Shown: one piece after another, positions 19,415 through 30,710 of the stretch
How the letters are laid out: the number at the start of each line of letters is the position of its first letter
How positions within the stretch are numbered: position 1 is the first letter of the stretch
DNA from: Trichomonas vaginalis G3
Lineage: Eukaryota > Parabasalia > Trichomonadida > Trichomonadidae
Length of the DNA stretch: 64,000 bases
Assembly (NCBI RefSeq): GCF_026262505.1
Contig: NC_067207.1
Coordinates: 15,468,082-15,532,081 of the forward strand
Direction of reading: 5' to 3'
Notes under the pieces: model-generated
What the model was told of the DNA's origin: nothing
What the model saw: the letters and a program-made list of their open reading frames with translations, nothing else
Databases searched by the model: none
Translations under genes and position numbers: made by a program

Positions 19415-20404
19415 TTAGAGGCCAAGAACCTTCCAAGCTGTTTCCTTCTCGCCGACGAGTTCCTTCTCTGTGGCTTCCATCTTTCCTCTGACCCAATCAT
19501 TGATGGCGAGGCCTTCAACAACGTGGATGCCTTCCTTGTCGACTGTACATGGGAATGAGTAGATAACACCCTTCTTGATGCCGTATGGTTCGTTCTCTGG
19601 GACTGGGATAGCCATTGAAACCCAATCATCAGCTGGTGTTCCGAAGCACCATGATCTCATGTGTTCGAGAGCGGCGTTGGCAGCAGAAGCAGCGGATGAA
19701 GCACCACGCATCTTGATGACTGCGCCACCACGTGTTGAGATCTTTGTGACGAACTCACCCTGGTAGTATTCAGCCTGGAGAGCTTCAGAGACCTTCTTGT
19801 TCTCCTTTCCGTAGACAGCGTGGGAAACATCTGGAACTTGTGTGTTGGAGTGGTTGCCCCAGATTGTGACCTTGTGAATCTCGTTTGTTGGGACGCCGAG
19901 CTTGACAGAAAGTTCACCGAGCATTCTATTGTGGTCGAGGCGTGTCATGGCACAGAAGTTCTTTGGACCAAGCTTTGGAGCAGAAGCAAGAGCAATAAGA
20001 GCGTTTGTGTTGGCTGGGTTGCCGACAACAAGGACTTTGACATCTGGCTTGGCATAATCGGAGAGAGTCTTGCCCTGGACTGTGAAGATGCCACCATTCT
20101 TGCCAAGAAGGTCAGCACGATCCATGCCATCCTTACGTGGGAAGGCACCAACAAGGAATGCAACATCAACATCCTTGAAGGCTTCCTCGATCTTGTCTGT
20201 GGCGACGATGCCAGCAACAGCTGGGAAGGCGCAGTCCTGGAGTTCCATGCAGCAGCCTTGGAGAGCTTGCATGCCTTGTGGGATTTCGAGGAGGTGAAGA
20301 ACAACCTTGCGGTCGCCAAAGAGATCGCCGGCAGCGATTCTGAAGGTAAGAACGTAACCGATCTGGCCGGCAGCACCTGTGATGAGAACGTGGACTGGTT
20401 CCAT
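19415..20404 (-). CDS. Malate dehydrogenase, cytosolic type
   Basis: A 329-residue NAD-dependent enzyme interconverting malate and oxaloacetate. The Rossmann motif [10 protein letters not shown] is near residue 10, followed by [20 protein letters not shown] (substrate-binding loop, near 90), [28 protein letters not shown] and the catalytic-His region [12 protein letters not shown]. The Arg in FPRKDGMDR is kept. In trichomonads lactate dehydrogenase arose from MDH by changing this residue to Leu, so the Arg favours MDH. GC-rich, biased codon use marks a highly expressed gene. A TCACTTT initiator lies just upstream. Confidence 0.95.
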   Translation of the reverse strand: MEPVHVLITGAAGQIGYVLTFRIAAGDLFGDRKVVLHLLEIPQGMQALQGCCMELQDCAFPAVAGIVATDKIEEAFKDVDVAFLVGAFPRKDGMDRADLLGKNGGIFTVQGKTLSDYAKPDVKVLVVGNPANTNALIALASAPKLGPKNFCAMTRLDHNRMLGELSVKLGVPTNEIHKVTIWGNHSNTQVPDVSHAVYGKENKKVSEALQAEYYQGEFVTKISTRGGAVIKMRGASSAASAANAALEHMRSWCFGTPADDWVSMAIPVPENEPYGIKKGVIYSFPCTVDKEGIHVVEGLAINDWVRGKMEATEKELVGEKETAWKVLGL

Positions 20405-20410
20405 TGTTCG

Positions 20411-20417
20411 AAAGTGA
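20411..20417 (-). promoter_or_regulatory. Initiator (Inr) of malate dehydrogenase
   Basis: TCACTTT on the minus strand, 6 bases before the ATG. A near-consensus trichomonad initiator. Confidence 0.65.
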
Positions 20418-22680
20418 TGTGATTACTTAAAAATTATTTTTTGATAGAAATTCTATCGTCTATAATTTCAATTTCAGGCACTCACAATTTTTTCAATAGC
20501 AAAACGATGCTGATGTGATGTGAAGTCATGGCTTTTTTTGAAAAATAGGGATATAAATGCTCGTCAGTACATTTCGGATATATACATCAAGGATGAGTGT
20601 TCATAATTTGAGAGGTTATCTGTTCTGTGGATTAAAATACTTTTCTGACGAGAGCATCGTTACATGATTCGAAGTGTGGTCAAATCATTTATTGCATCGA
20701 CAGGTTAAATATATACTTACAGTGCAATTTATCCATTGTTGGATAAATTTAGTTGTTTTGAAAAGTGACTATTTATTGAAAGTTCGATAGCAATCAACAT
20801 CGTCATATAATTTTGGAATTCATTATATTAATATCTATGATACGGTCGATCTTTCCCTTAATCATTTTCAATAATTTCCATCTATTTTTGATAAAAATGA
20901 TAAAAAATAGCTTCTTGCTGATTATCATTCGGTAGGATTATTGTACTAGAGGCGGATATCAATACTTTATACTTAATTCGACGCAACTAAACCAATTTTA
21001 TTTTTGCCATTCATAATCAGTAGCATTTCAATTAATTTATCAAAAAACTGTTTAGATGCATTGTTCTTTAGATGTTTTGATACACAGTTTTATAATTTAA
21101 CACAATTCAATTGTTTTCCATAACCTTTAAAAGACATAACTCAGCTTATAATACTCAGATAGGCATGTGCATGCTTATTTTAGCTTCAAATTTTCTATTT
21201 TCCTCGTTTAATTTTTAAAATTATATCCACATTGAAGTTTTAGTTTGAACAATATATAAATTTTACATTGCTACTTACAGGATACTATTTTATTTTAGCA
21301 CTATAATGGAACGTTAAAATAAAGTACTCACAAAATCTAGATTGAGAGGCGGTCAATGACTTTTGAGGGGAAATTAACGCATGGAATTTAATATTATTTA
21401 GGTTGATATTCTTGCTTATTATTTCAGAAAAAAATCTTAAAAATTTCAATATGAAAATTGAAAGCAATTCAAAAAAATTGCTAACATGTAAATTTTAATA
21501 TCCTATGCATAATTTCATATTTCGAACATTTTTTATTTTTGTTTAAAACTTAAAATTTTGCGAATTTAATATAATTTATAAAATATAATACGTATATATA
21601 TTTAAAATACACTAAATTTAATTGTTAATTGACGTTTTTGGGAATGAATTTTATCAAAACATTCCTGAATCCGAAAATTTGAAAGAACGAATTACACAAT
21701 CATATATGTAGAATTCAAAATACAAACTTAAAGATTGTATACGTTTAAAATTATTCAGATTGTGTTTGATTTCCACTCATTCTGTTTCTTTTGAACTCTA
21801 ACACTAACATTTCATGATGATTACATGATCCATTTATACATGGTTGAATTGTTCCAGATTCTACCAGAAAATCAATCCAAATTTCTCAATGCATTCATGT
21901 TGATTGGACAAAATTTAAAATTTATCAGCCTGTTTCCAGAGAAACTCATATATTCCCTAATGAAATGTAATTTTTGCTACATTTAATTCAATCAAATTTC
22001 AAAAAATTGACTGCAGAGCTTGAAAAGGTGATGAATCATGTTGTTATTAGATGTACATATTCGATTTACTATTTTCAAAAAAATGCTCAAATTTGAATAG
22101 TTTTTAGAAAATTTGGAATTACACTCCTTACATTATATATAATTAAATGTTTAAATTTTATTTATTTTTCCCTTTTAATTTTATAACGTGCTCTATCAAA
22201 ACTAACCTCTCAATTGAAGGCCACAAAATCTAAGTAGTGAGGGTACACAAATTTTGTATGGAGTACGGTTCAATTTTTGAGAGCCTCACTACTTAATAAT
22301 TCCTTTTCATTAATTGTTTCGATTTATACTTTGCTGATAAACCAAACAATTAGAATGAAGGAATTTACAAGCTATCTCTCAAGGATTCGATATTTGGCGC
22401 CATCATCTTATCCAATTTAATACATAAATGATAAATTGGATAATCGATTGAGTCAACTATCAATTTATAGAATGTTTGAGCTAGATGAGAATCAAATCAT
22501 GCATAGAATCAATTAAATTTATTTATTGATGAATTTTGATTTTTTTGGGTGTTATATTATAATAACATATACTACTAGCTAAAGTATTTCAAAGATGAAA
22601 CAATTGTCCACCTTTCAAGTTTACATCCTTGTTTTTTTCTAAAACTTGGGAAGAGCCAAAATTTTAGACCAAAATCTTTG
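20418..22680. other. Long AT-rich intergenic region with inverted repeats
   Basis: About 2.3 kb between divergent genes with no convincing open frame. Two structures are visible. ATGCTCGTCAG near 20557 faces CTGACGAGAGCAT near 20646 as an imperfect inverted repeat. AAGTAGTGAG (22232-22241) faces CTCACTACTT (22285-22294). Either could bound a small RNA or an old short element; neither is identified. Confidence 0.5.
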
Positions 22681-22687
22681 TCACTTT
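22681..22687 (+). promoter_or_regulatory. Initiator (Inr) of NSA2
   Basis: TCACTTT, 10 bases upstream of the ATG at 22698. Matches the trichomonad initiator and supports the start. Confidence 0.65.
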
Positions 22688-22697
22688 TCTTTCCAAG

Positions 22698-23480
22698 ATG
22701 CCTCAGCAAGAGTTTATGGAGCTTCACAGGAAGCGCTTCGGAAAACGTCTCGATGAGGAAGAGAGAGAACGCAAGAAGGAAGCGAAAGAAGGTGTTCGTG
22801 TTTCTGTTCTCTCAAGAACTTTGCGTGGAATTAAAGCCAAGATTTTCCATAAAGACAGATATAAACAGAAAGCAGAAATGAAGAAGACTATCAACACATT
22901 CGAGAAATCCAAAGTCGCTGATACAAAGAAGAAAGCAATTGGCGATGAACCACTTCCAGTTTATCTCATGGATCAAAACGTTACAAGAACAGCTGATGTA
23001 TTGAGCAACTCTCTTAAGCAAAAGAGGAAGGAACGTGCTGGAAAGTGGGATGTTCCACTTCCTCAAGTCCGACCAATCGCAGAAGATGAAATGCTTCGTG
23101 TTCTCAAGACAGGTAAGACAGGACGCAAGAAATGGAAACGTTTGGTTAACAAAGTTTGCTATGTTGGTGAAGATTTCACAAGAAAACCACCAAAACTCGA
23201 AAGATACGTTCGTCCAGTTGGCCTTCGTTTCAAGCAGGCCAATGTTACACATCCACAACTTGGGCAAACATTCCTCTGCCCAATTATCGGCGTAAAGAAG
23301 AATCCAAATGGTCAAACATACACAGGACTTGGTGTTATCACAAAAGGTACAATCATAGAAGTAAATGTATCTAAAATGGGCCTTGTTACTCCAACAGGTC
23401 GCATTGTTTGGGCAAAATACGCTCAAGTTACAAATGCTCCTGAAAATGAAGGTTGCATCAATTCTGTACTTCTTATATAG
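22698..23480 (+). CDS. NSA2: Nsa2 (TINP1) ribosome biogenesis factor
   Basis: A 260-residue protein, the same length as Nsa2 in other eukaryotes. The N-terminus MPQQEFMELHRKRFGKRLD is highly conserved and basic. It is followed by LPVYLMDQ, RAGKWDVPLPQVRPIAEDEM, GRKKWKRLVNKVCYVGEDFT and PPKLERYVRPVGLRFKQANV. The C-terminal eS8-like beta domain starts at THPQLGQTFLCPIIGVKKNP. Nsa2 acts in the nucleolus in late 60S pre-ribosome maturation (27S rRNA processing). Nothing unusual; the beta domain is complete. Confidence 0.96.
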   Translation: MPQQEFMELHRKRFGKRLDEEERERKKEAKEGVRVSVLSRTLRGIKAKIFHKDRYKQKAEMKKTINTFEKSKVADTKKKAIGDEPLPVYLMDQNVTRTADVLSNSLKQKRKERAGKWDVPLPQVRPIAEDEMLRVLKTGKTGRKKWKRLVNKVCYVGEDFTRKPPKLERYVRPVGLRFKQANVTHPQLGQTFLCPIIGVKKNPNGQTYTGLGVITKGTIIEVNVSKMGLVTPTGRIVWAKYAQVTNAPENEGCINSVLLI

Positions 23481-23937
23481 AGAAATAAAGTCATACTATT
23501 GTTATCTTTTAAGAAAAATAGAAAGTTTTTGATTAATATTTTTTAATTTTTTGCTTTAATTCTTGATTTGAATCAAGATCCTCAAACATCTTACCAGAAA
23601 TAAAAATAAAAAGATTGACAGAAATTGATTTTATCGCAATAATTCTGAGATATACTTCCAATTATTATGATCTAGTTAATTAATCCAATAAATAACGAAG
23701 CAAATACTCAAATAGAGTCATTAAGATAAGTGTCATCATATATTTAGATAAATTATTTTAATCTATTGAATATTGATGTCAAAGAATCGAATAGAATAGT
23801 CAGAAAGTAATTTGTTGATGGAAGCTCAAAAATCTAATAATATATTTTTTTTAACAATAAAAGAATAAGAATTTTTTTACAAAGAAATTAAGCTATTTCA
23901 GAAAACCAATATAATTAAACACCGTTTTATAATCAAG
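23481..23937. other. Intergenic between convergent genes
   Basis: AT-rich shared 3' region. Nothing recognised. Confidence 0.6.
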
Positions 23938-26007
23938 TTACTTCGAAGACTGCAATTCTCTCCTTGGAGAAGCAAATGTTCGACCAGTTCCATTCATTGA
24001 GTAGTAAAGTTCATTATCCGTGCCATAAACAAAGGCTGGTTTGCCAGGAGATTGAGTGACCATAGAAACTGGCGCTGCTCCGAGAATTTGGGCGGTTTCG
24101 GAATCTTGAATTGAACCTGTAACAGTTCTGTAGCCCATTCCGCAAGAAAGACATTTAGTGCACTTCCTAGCTGCAGCTGCTTCATCGAATTCTTGCGTCA
24201 TATGCTTAATTAAGTTTTCTAATCTCTTCACATCATCAACTGTTGCGAATTTTCCATCGTTTCCTTCTTTGGCTTGGACCATTTGGATGACATTGCCGAT
24301 ACTTGACTTGAATTTCTCGAAAAGTCGTTCAATAAGGGCGCGATTAGGTCTATCGTTTAAATCTCTGTTTATCTTCTTAAGTTCTTCATCTGTTGAAGCG
24401 TTCTGATCGGAAAGCTGCTGTTCCAGAGCAGCCAAACGCTGGCTGAGTTGAGAAAGAGCTTCATTTGGATCTGATGAAACTAAATCTGGAAGAGGTTGAA
24501 GATTTGACTGGCGAGGTGATGTCTTCTGAGTAGAGGAAGGTGGTCTGACCTCGTGATCTTCAGAATTTCCGTTGTTTTGGCTGTTTTGTTCGTTGGATTT
24601 TTGCAAAGAACCATTATTAGAACTATTGCTGTTACCAGGTGATGATTTAGATGCTCCATTATCAATAGATGATGAATTTTTAGATGATTCAATGGTTACT
24701 CCAGATTTCATATTATTTCCGCGAGAATTAGGTCTTGGAGCTGTTTCTGTTCTGCTCTGAGATACTCCTGATGCTCCTGATGGTGGTGCAACAACTCCTG
24801 GAGCGTTAGAATGGTTGGATGAATCAGAATTTGATTTTTCTGAATTTCCTGAGGCCAAACCTGAAGAATTCTGATTGTTCGAACCAGAATTTAATCCGTT
24901 TTGGTTATTCTGAGCGTTATTGGAAAGATTTGAATTTCCATTATTGGAATTATTCGAATTTGAGCCATTTTCATTCGAATTTGATGCAGAAGGATAATTT
25001 CTAGTAAGAACAGCACCTCCTGATCCACTATTTCCTGCATTTTGATGCTTTTGGTTGTTTTGTAAGTCGCGAAGTGCTTTTTGAAGGTCGGAAATGGCTT
25101 CTTCCGCTGTATTGAGTCTTCTTCCGAGTAATCCGAGTGCGTTGTTTAGATTTTGATCGTTCGAATTTGCATTTTGTGCTACTGAAGAAGCAGAGTTGTT
25201 ATCTGATGAAGAATTCGATGGAGTAGCATTAGATGTCAATGCTGATAATTGGGCATTCTCCAACGCGCGAATTCTGTCACTATTATTCTGAATTTTGTCA
25301 GAATTGTTAAGAATAAGCTGTTTAAGCTCATTGTAGATACTAGGATCGAATGTATTTGATGTTGATGAATTTCCTTGGCTTAGAGATGATTGTGGATTTT
25401 GAGATTCTGATTTATTGTTGTCAGATGAAGCATTTTGGCTCAATTCTTTATCTTTTGCATTGTCAGATTTATTTTCTTCAGCATTTGAAATCGAATTTGC
25501 TGTATTTTCTGGGAATTTTCTGTTTTCGAGTTCTGTTATGCGATTTTCGTGATCTTTAATTGTTCCATCCATTTTCTCTACCTTGCCATTAACGTTTTCC
25601 ATTTCTTGATTAAGCTTATCTTCAAGATCTTTAAGGTCATGAGACATTTTTTCGATTTGTGCTTGATTCATTTCAATTTTGTCAGCATGATCCTTTAAGC
25701 AATCCTGAACTTTTGCGTCGTTTTCTTCAATTTGCTTCTGTAACGCGTCGGATTTTTCATTAAGTAATTTTTGTAATTCGTCGAACTTAGAATCAGCATC
25801 AGCTTTGTTATTTTCAACAATTTCACGTAATGCATCGAGATCTACTTTATCAGTTTTAGTAGGCAAAGCTTCAGTAAGAGAATTAATACTTTTTTCATGT
25901 TTTCCGATTAAGTCTAAGATATCTTCGAGAACCTGCTGAAGGGGACTTATTGACAAAGGAATAAGTCCACCATTTTGAATACGTGCACGAATATCTTCTT
26001 CAGCCAT
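23938..26007 (-). CDS. Coiled-coil protein with Asn/Ser-rich linker and Cys-rich C-terminus
   Basis: A 689-residue protein. Residues ~20-170 are a long coiled coil (DELQKLLNEKSDALQKQIEE, KDLEDKLNQEMENVNGKVEK). Residues ~175-500 are low-complexity and rich in Asn, Ser, Gly and Gln, with short coiled stretches between. A second coiled coil follows at ~505-620. Near residue 620 is KCTKCLSCGMGYRTVTG, a possible metal site, followed by a compact C-terminal tail. The layout faintly recalls proteins with a DUF4795-type C-terminus (ciliary QRICH2), which would fit a flagellate cell, but that is a weak inference. Start at 26007 follows an A/T run and is the first ATG. Confidence 0.7.
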   Translation of the reverse strand: MAEEDIRARIQNGGLIPLSISPLQQVLEDILDLIGKHEKSINSLTEALPTKTDKVDLDALREIVENNKADADSKFDELQKLLNEKSDALQKQIEENDAKVQDCLKDHADKIEMNQAQIEKMSHDLKDLEDKLNQEMENVNGKVEKMDGTIKDHENRITELENRKFPENTANSISNAEENKSDNAKDKELSQNASSDNNKSESQNPQSSLSQGNSSTSNTFDPSIYNELKQLILNNSDKIQNNSDRIRALENAQLSALTSNATPSNSSSDNNSASSVAQNANSNDQNLNNALGLLGRRLNTAEEAISDLQKALRDLQNNQKHQNAGNSGSGGAVLTRNYPSASNSNENGSNSNNSNNGNSNLSNNAQNNQNGLNSGSNNQNSSGLASGNSEKSNSDSSNHSNAPGVVAPPSGASGVSQSRTETAPRPNSRGNNMKSGVTIESSKNSSSIDNGASKSSPGNSNSSNNGSLQKSNEQNSQNNGNSEDHEVRPPSSTQKTSPRQSNLQPLPDLVSSDPNEALSQLSQRLAALEQQLSDQNASTDEELKKINRDLNDRPNRALIERLFEKFKSSIGNVIQMVQAKEGNDGKFATVDDVKRLENLIKHMTQEFDEAAAARKCTKCLSCGMGYRTVTGSIQDSETAQILGAAPVSMVTQSPGKPAFVYGTDNELYYSMNGTGRTFASPRRELQSSK

Positions 26008-26708
26008 ATTTTTTTTTTTCTAAAATTGAGCAAAAAAAAATTAGCAACGAGATTTGACACAGTTTACATTTTATAAACAAAATCTTCATATAATTCCATT
26101 ATGTGTATAAAACACGATTTATCTGAACCACTTTTCTTTACAATCCTTTCCAAAGGGTGTTGTAAAGCTCTCAAAATTCGGGAATGCTTGAAAACGATTA
26201 TCCACATCATAGAGGTTTATGGTGATTTAGTTTGAGCAAAATCTCCTGATATGGATTCTTCTACTCTCGATTAACAAATTTCTTCAATTCTGTTATTTAT
26301 AAATGACTTTTCATGACAAATGTTGAAAAAAAAAATTGGCATAGAAAAACGCCTCTTTGAGCGATTGAAGGGACTACAAAAGGTAAGATCTTAGCCAAAT
26401 CAGTCTAGTGTTACTTGAGGGTCCTGTCAACTAATTCTCGTAAGATATGATATTAACTACATGACTAGATATATGTGAACGAAATACTATTAAACATAAT
26501 GCTTATTAAAAATTAATCAGATTCATTTAAATTTTGATTCTGTTTACCCTCTATTTCCAGGAATTACCGTTTAAGGTTATTTTTTGCAACATGAAACATA
26601 ACTACAGAATACATTCTTTATCCCCATTAATTTGCTTTCATTTTTGATGAAGATAATGTAAACTTCAGAAATTCACTTTTTTTAGAAAAATTCACTTTTT
26701 TTTGCTTC
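26008..26708. other. Intergenic with initiators of the ankyrin gene
   Basis: Mostly featureless AT-rich DNA between divergent genes. Two TCACTTT words (26673-26679 and 26692-26698) precede the ankyrin gene; the second is 10 bases from its ATG and is the likelier initiator. Confidence 0.55.
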
Positions 26709-29700
26709 ATGAAGAAAGTAAATTATGAAGAGTTAATGGATTTGTACAAAGACTTTAATTATGTATACGATTCATTGTATAAGCTGAAGACTTTCAGCGA
26801 AGAAGGAATTAACAAAATTTATCTTGATATCAAAAATTTAATGCTTGAAACCAAACATGAATCTCCAAATCAAATTCTAACAATAATTGCTACTGCAATG
26901 CCTTTTAATGTCAAGTACATAAAGCCATACAAGGAAATTTTCAAAATGATTTATACAGAATATCATCCAATCTTTACAAGAAAAGAAATTCAAAGCACTC
27001 CATATATTTTGTGGGCAGACTTACAAGATGAAAATGGTGTTTTATTATCAACGAGGTATAGTTCTGAAATCGAAGCAAATAAAACTAAAGATTATTCATT
27101 GAATTTTATTGAAGAAAACACAATTTACAGAGCTATTATATATGATGACAAATTTTCTTTCATAATTTTCACGGAGACAGATAGTTTTGATATGAATCAA
27201 ATGTTTCAGAGTGATTTGTATCCATCTTCACCTAATTCATTGCTTGAGCTATGCTGCTATCATGGAGCCGTTAATTGTTTTAAATTGTTAATTTCAAAAT
27301 TTGATTCAATAATAACACCAAAATGTCTTTATTATTCATTTTTGGGCGGAAATCCAGACATTATTCATGAATGTTTGTTATATGAGATTCCAGATGAAAA
27401 ATGCATGAAATATGCAATTATTTCACATAACATTGATTTTGTTACCTTTTTAATGAATGAATTTGCGTTAGAAATTGATTTAAATTATTGCACCTTATAC
27501 CACAATTTTCAAGCATTTTTAGTTTATTTAGATCAATCAAAATACATTAACAAATTCTTTATTTATTCAGCATCCTTTTGCATTCCTTCTCTATGTGAAT
27601 ATTTCCTTTCACATGGTGCTTTTATTGACTCAAAAACTCAATCCGGAGAAACTGTACTTCATTTTGCAGCAAGATTTAATTGCATAGAAACAGGAGAAAT
27701 TTTGATTTCGTATGGTGCCGATGTTAATGCTAAAGACAAAAATGGACGGTCTGTTCTTCATGAAGCCGCACGCAATAACACTAAAGAAATAGCCGAACTC
27801 CTTATTTCGCATGGAGCTGATGTTAGTGCTAGAGACAAAAATGGATGGTCAGTTCTTCATTCTGCAGCACGTAGTAACAGTAAAGAAATAGCCGAATTCC
27901 TTATTTCGCATGGAGCTGATGTTAGTGCTAGAGACAAAAATGGATGGTCAGTTCTTCATGCTGCAGCAAAAGCTAATAACAAGGAAACAGTCGAATTTCT
28001 TATTTTACATGATGCCAATGTTAATGCTAAAAACAATGATGGATGGTCAGTTCTTCATTCTGCAGCAGGTAGTAACAGTAAAGAAATAGCCGAATTCCTT
28101 ATTTTACATGGTGCCGATGTTAATTCTAAAGACAAAAATGGATGGTCAGTTCTTCATTCTGCAGCAGATAGTAACAGTAAAGAAATAGCTGAACTCCTTA
28201 TTTCGCATGGTGCCGATGTTAATTCTAAAGACAATGATGGATGGTCAGTTCTTCATTCTGCAGCAGATAGTAACAGTAAAGAAATAGCTGAACTCCTTAT
28301 TTCGCATGGTGCCGATGTTAATTCTAAAGACAATGATGGATGGTCAGTTCTTCATTCTGCAGCACGTAGTAACAGTAAAGAAATAGCCGAATTCCTTATT
28401 TCGCATGGTGCCGATGTTAATTCTAAAAACAATGATGGATGGTCAGTTCTTCATTTTGCAGCAGATAGTAACAGTAAAGAAATAGCCGAATTCCTTATTT
28501 CGCATGGTGCCGATGTTAATTCTAAAAACAATGATGGATGGTCAGTTCTTCATTCTGCAGCACGTAGTAACAGTAAAGAAATAGCCGAATTCCTTATTTC
28601 GCATGGTGCCGATGTTAATTCTAAAAACAATGATGGATGGTCAGTTCTTCATTCTGCAGCAGGTAGTAACAGCAAAGAAACAGCCGAAATTCTTATTTCG
28701 CATGGTGCTGATATTAATGCCAAAGATAATGATGGATGGTCAGTCCTTCATATAGCTGCACTTAATAACAGCAAAGAAACAGCCGAAATTCTTATTTCGC
28801 ATGGTGCTGATATTAATGCCAAAGATAATGATGGATGGTCAGTTCTTCATTCTGCAGCAGGTAGTAACAGTAAAGAAATAGCCGAATTCCTTATTTTACA
28901 TGGTGCCGATGTTAATTCTAAAGACAATGATGGATGGTCAGTTCTTCATTCTGCAGCACGTAGTAACAGTAAAGAAATAGCCGAATTCCTTATTTTACAT
29001 GGTGCCGATGTTAATTCTAAAGACAAAAATGGATGGTCAGTTCTTCATTCTGCAGCACGTAGTAACAGTAAAGAAATAGCCGAATTCCTTATTTTACATG
29101 GTGCCGATGTTAATTCTAAAGACAATGATGGATGGTCAGTTCTTCATTTTGCAGCAGATAGTAACAGTAAAGAAATAGCTGAACTCCTTATTTCGCATGG
29201 TGCCGATGTTAATTCTAAAAACAATGATGGATGGTCAGTTCTTCATTTTGCAGCAGGTAGTAACAGTAAAGAAATAGCCGAATTCCTTATTTTACACGGT
29301 GCTGATGTTAATTCTAAAGACAATGATGGATGGTCAGTTCTTCATTCTGCAGCAGATAGTAACAGTAAAGAAATAGCCGAATTCCTTATTTCGCATGGTG
29401 CCGATGTTAATTCTAAAAACAATGATGGATGGTCAGTTCTTCATTTTGCAGCAGATAGTAACAGTAAAGAAATAGCCGAATTCCTTATTTCGCATGGTGC
29501 CGATGTTAATTCTAAAAACAATGATGGATGGTCAGTTCTTCATTCTGCAGCAGATAGTAACAGTAAAGAAATAGCCGAATTCCTTATTTTACACGGTGCT
29601 GATGTTAATTCTAAAGACAAAAATGGATGGTCAGTTCTTCATTCTGCAGCAGATAGTAACAGTAAAGAAATAGCCAAATTCCTTATTTTGCATGGTGCAT

Positions 29701-29717
29701 GCACTGTGAATAAGTAA
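26709..29717 (+). CDS. Ankyrin-repeat protein, about 21 near-identical repeats
   Basis: A 1002-residue protein. Residues 1-~300 form a non-repetitive N-terminal region, including LYPSSPNSLLELCCYHGAVN, of the DUF3447-like type common ahead of ankyrin repeats in trichomonads. From about residue 313 to the end are about 21 ankyrin repeats of 33 residues with the unit GWSVLHSAARSNSKEIAEFL followed by ISHGADVNSKDND. The first few differ; the rest are nearly identical even in bases. Such solenoids bind proteins; the partner is unknown. The protein ends directly after the last repeat. No membrane helix or signal peptide. Confidence 0.9.
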   Translation: MKKVNYEELMDLYKDFNYVYDSLYKLKTFSEEGINKIYLDIKNLMLETKHESPNQILTIIATAMPFNVKYIKPYKEIFKMIYTEYHPIFTRKEIQSTPYILWADLQDENGVLLSTRYSSEIEANKTKDYSLNFIEENTIYRAIIYDDKFSFIIFTETDSFDMNQMFQSDLYPSSPNSLLELCCYHGAVNCFKLLISKFDSIITPKCLYYSFLGGNPDIIHECLLYEIPDEKCMKYAIISHNIDFVTFLMNEFALEIDLNYCTLYHNFQAFLVYLDQSKYINKFFIYSASFCIPSLCEYFLSHGAFIDSKTQSGETVLHFAARFNCIETGEILISYGADVNAKDKNGRSVLHEAARNNTKEIAELLISHGADVSARDKNGWSVLHSAARSNSKEIAEFLISHGADVSARDKNGWSVLHAAAKANNKETVEFLILHDANVNAKNNDGWSVLHSAAGSNSKEIAEFLILHGADVNSKDKNGWSVLHSAADSNSKEIAELLISHGADVNSKDNDGWSVLHSAADSNSKEIAELLISHGADVNSKDNDGWSVLHSAARSNSKEIAEFLISHGADVNSKNNDGWSVLHFAADSNSKEIAEFLISHGADVNSKNNDGWSVLHSAARSNSKEIAEFLISHGADVNSKNNDGWSVLHSAAGSNSKETAEILISHGADINAKDNDGWSVLHIAALNNSKETAEILISHGADINAKDNDGWSVLHSAAGSNSKEIAEFLILHGADVNSKDNDGWSVLHSAARSNSKEIAEFLILHGADVNSKDKNGWSVLHSAARSNSKEIAEFLILHGADVNSKDNDGWSVLHFAADSNSKEIAELLISHGADVNSKNNDGWSVLHFAAGSNSKEIAEFLILHGADVNSKDNDGWSVLHSAADSNSKEIAEFLISHGADVNSKNNDGWSVLHFAADSNSKEIAEFLISHGADVNSKNNDGWSVLHSAADSNSKEIAEFLILHGADVNSKDKNGWSVLHSAADSNSKEIAKFLILHGACTVNK
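27640..29700 (+). repeat. 99-bp ankyrin coding repeats
   Basis: About 21 units of 99 bases with the core GATGGATGGTCAGTTCTTCA. Variation is confined to a few alternative words (ISHG/ILHG, KDND/KDKN/KNND, AADSNS/AARSNS/AAGSNS) that are shuffled along the array. This suggests repeated unequal exchange or gene conversion. Confidence 0.92.
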
Positions 29718-30710
29718 AAATAAAAGTTACTTGCCACAATTATCAATAAAGATTTATTTCTTCTCTATGTGTTATAATAAGTATCCAAAGTTATAAAGCA
29801 AAATAAGATATCTTTATTTTGCATAGTAGGAGTTAGAACCTAAAACTCATAACTTAAGCTCCTAATATGAATCTACGAATATGAGTACAAATAGTTTATT
29901 CATAACCACATGCTCCCATCTCCCAGTGGTTGGGGCGCTTGTAAACTATTTAAAATTCAGCGTAAACTATTCATACCCATGCCAATAAGAGTCAAATGGA
30001 ACTTGTGAGGGGCATATAACAAGGGGAGAACCAGGTTCTAGAGATTGGAGCGCGCCAGAGAGATTCTAATTTATACCAAACAAACAACCAATTGAAGCTC
30101 CATTTGGCGCTTGGTGAAGTATTCTCAGAAAGCTCAATTTTAAATATCAATAACATTATCTCACACTCTTTATTAATAGAACATATAATCATATTCTCCA
30201 GACAAAATTCTGGATACGCGTTTTCCACAGTATTAATATATTAAATATATTAACGTAATCAAGAAGAAGCAGAAAATTCATAAAAATATCTCTAAAACGA
30301 TTTATCATCAACAAATTTTATGTTTTAAACTGCAGTTTTCCACAATCAGATGGTAATTATGCCAACTTTATCGATTTATATCATCATCTAACTATATTAT
30401 ACACAGACTATCCTTGAACTCTTTAAAAGAGTTTTATTTTATATAAATCAGTTTTTTGCTGTGAGGGAAAACTGATTGCTACAATAAAACCTCTGTGAAA
30501 TGATTCTTTTGCCCTATCACAATTGATCAATAAATTTGTCACTTTTTGTTCCCACCATGCCATGCAAAATCCTTACAAAGCGCCAACATAATTTTAAATG
30601 GACAGGTGAGCTGAAGTGTTTGAAAAATTTAGTATGAATAAAATATCCACCCTCAAATAGGATTTTTCTCTCCCTTTTTTCATCAAAAAATTTCCATAAC
30701 TTTTTTTTTC
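29718..30710. other. Intergenic with GC-richer patch
   Basis: Between two plus-strand genes. The stretch 29900-30150 is less AT-rich and contains GTAAACTATT twice. A minus-strand 78-codon frame (29992-30228) looks slightly protein-like (NMIICSINKECEIM) but matches nothing I know, so it is at most a relic. A hairpin AATCAGTTTT/AAAACTGATT lies at 30446-30477. Confidence 0.4.

Noticed and set aside
19820-20422. A 200-codon plus-strand frame opposite malate dehydrogenase
   Set aside because: Antisense shadow of a GC-rich, codon-biased gene.
29992-30228. A 78-codon minus-strand frame
   Set aside because: Slightly protein-like but no recognisable family; kept only as a note in the intergenic entry.
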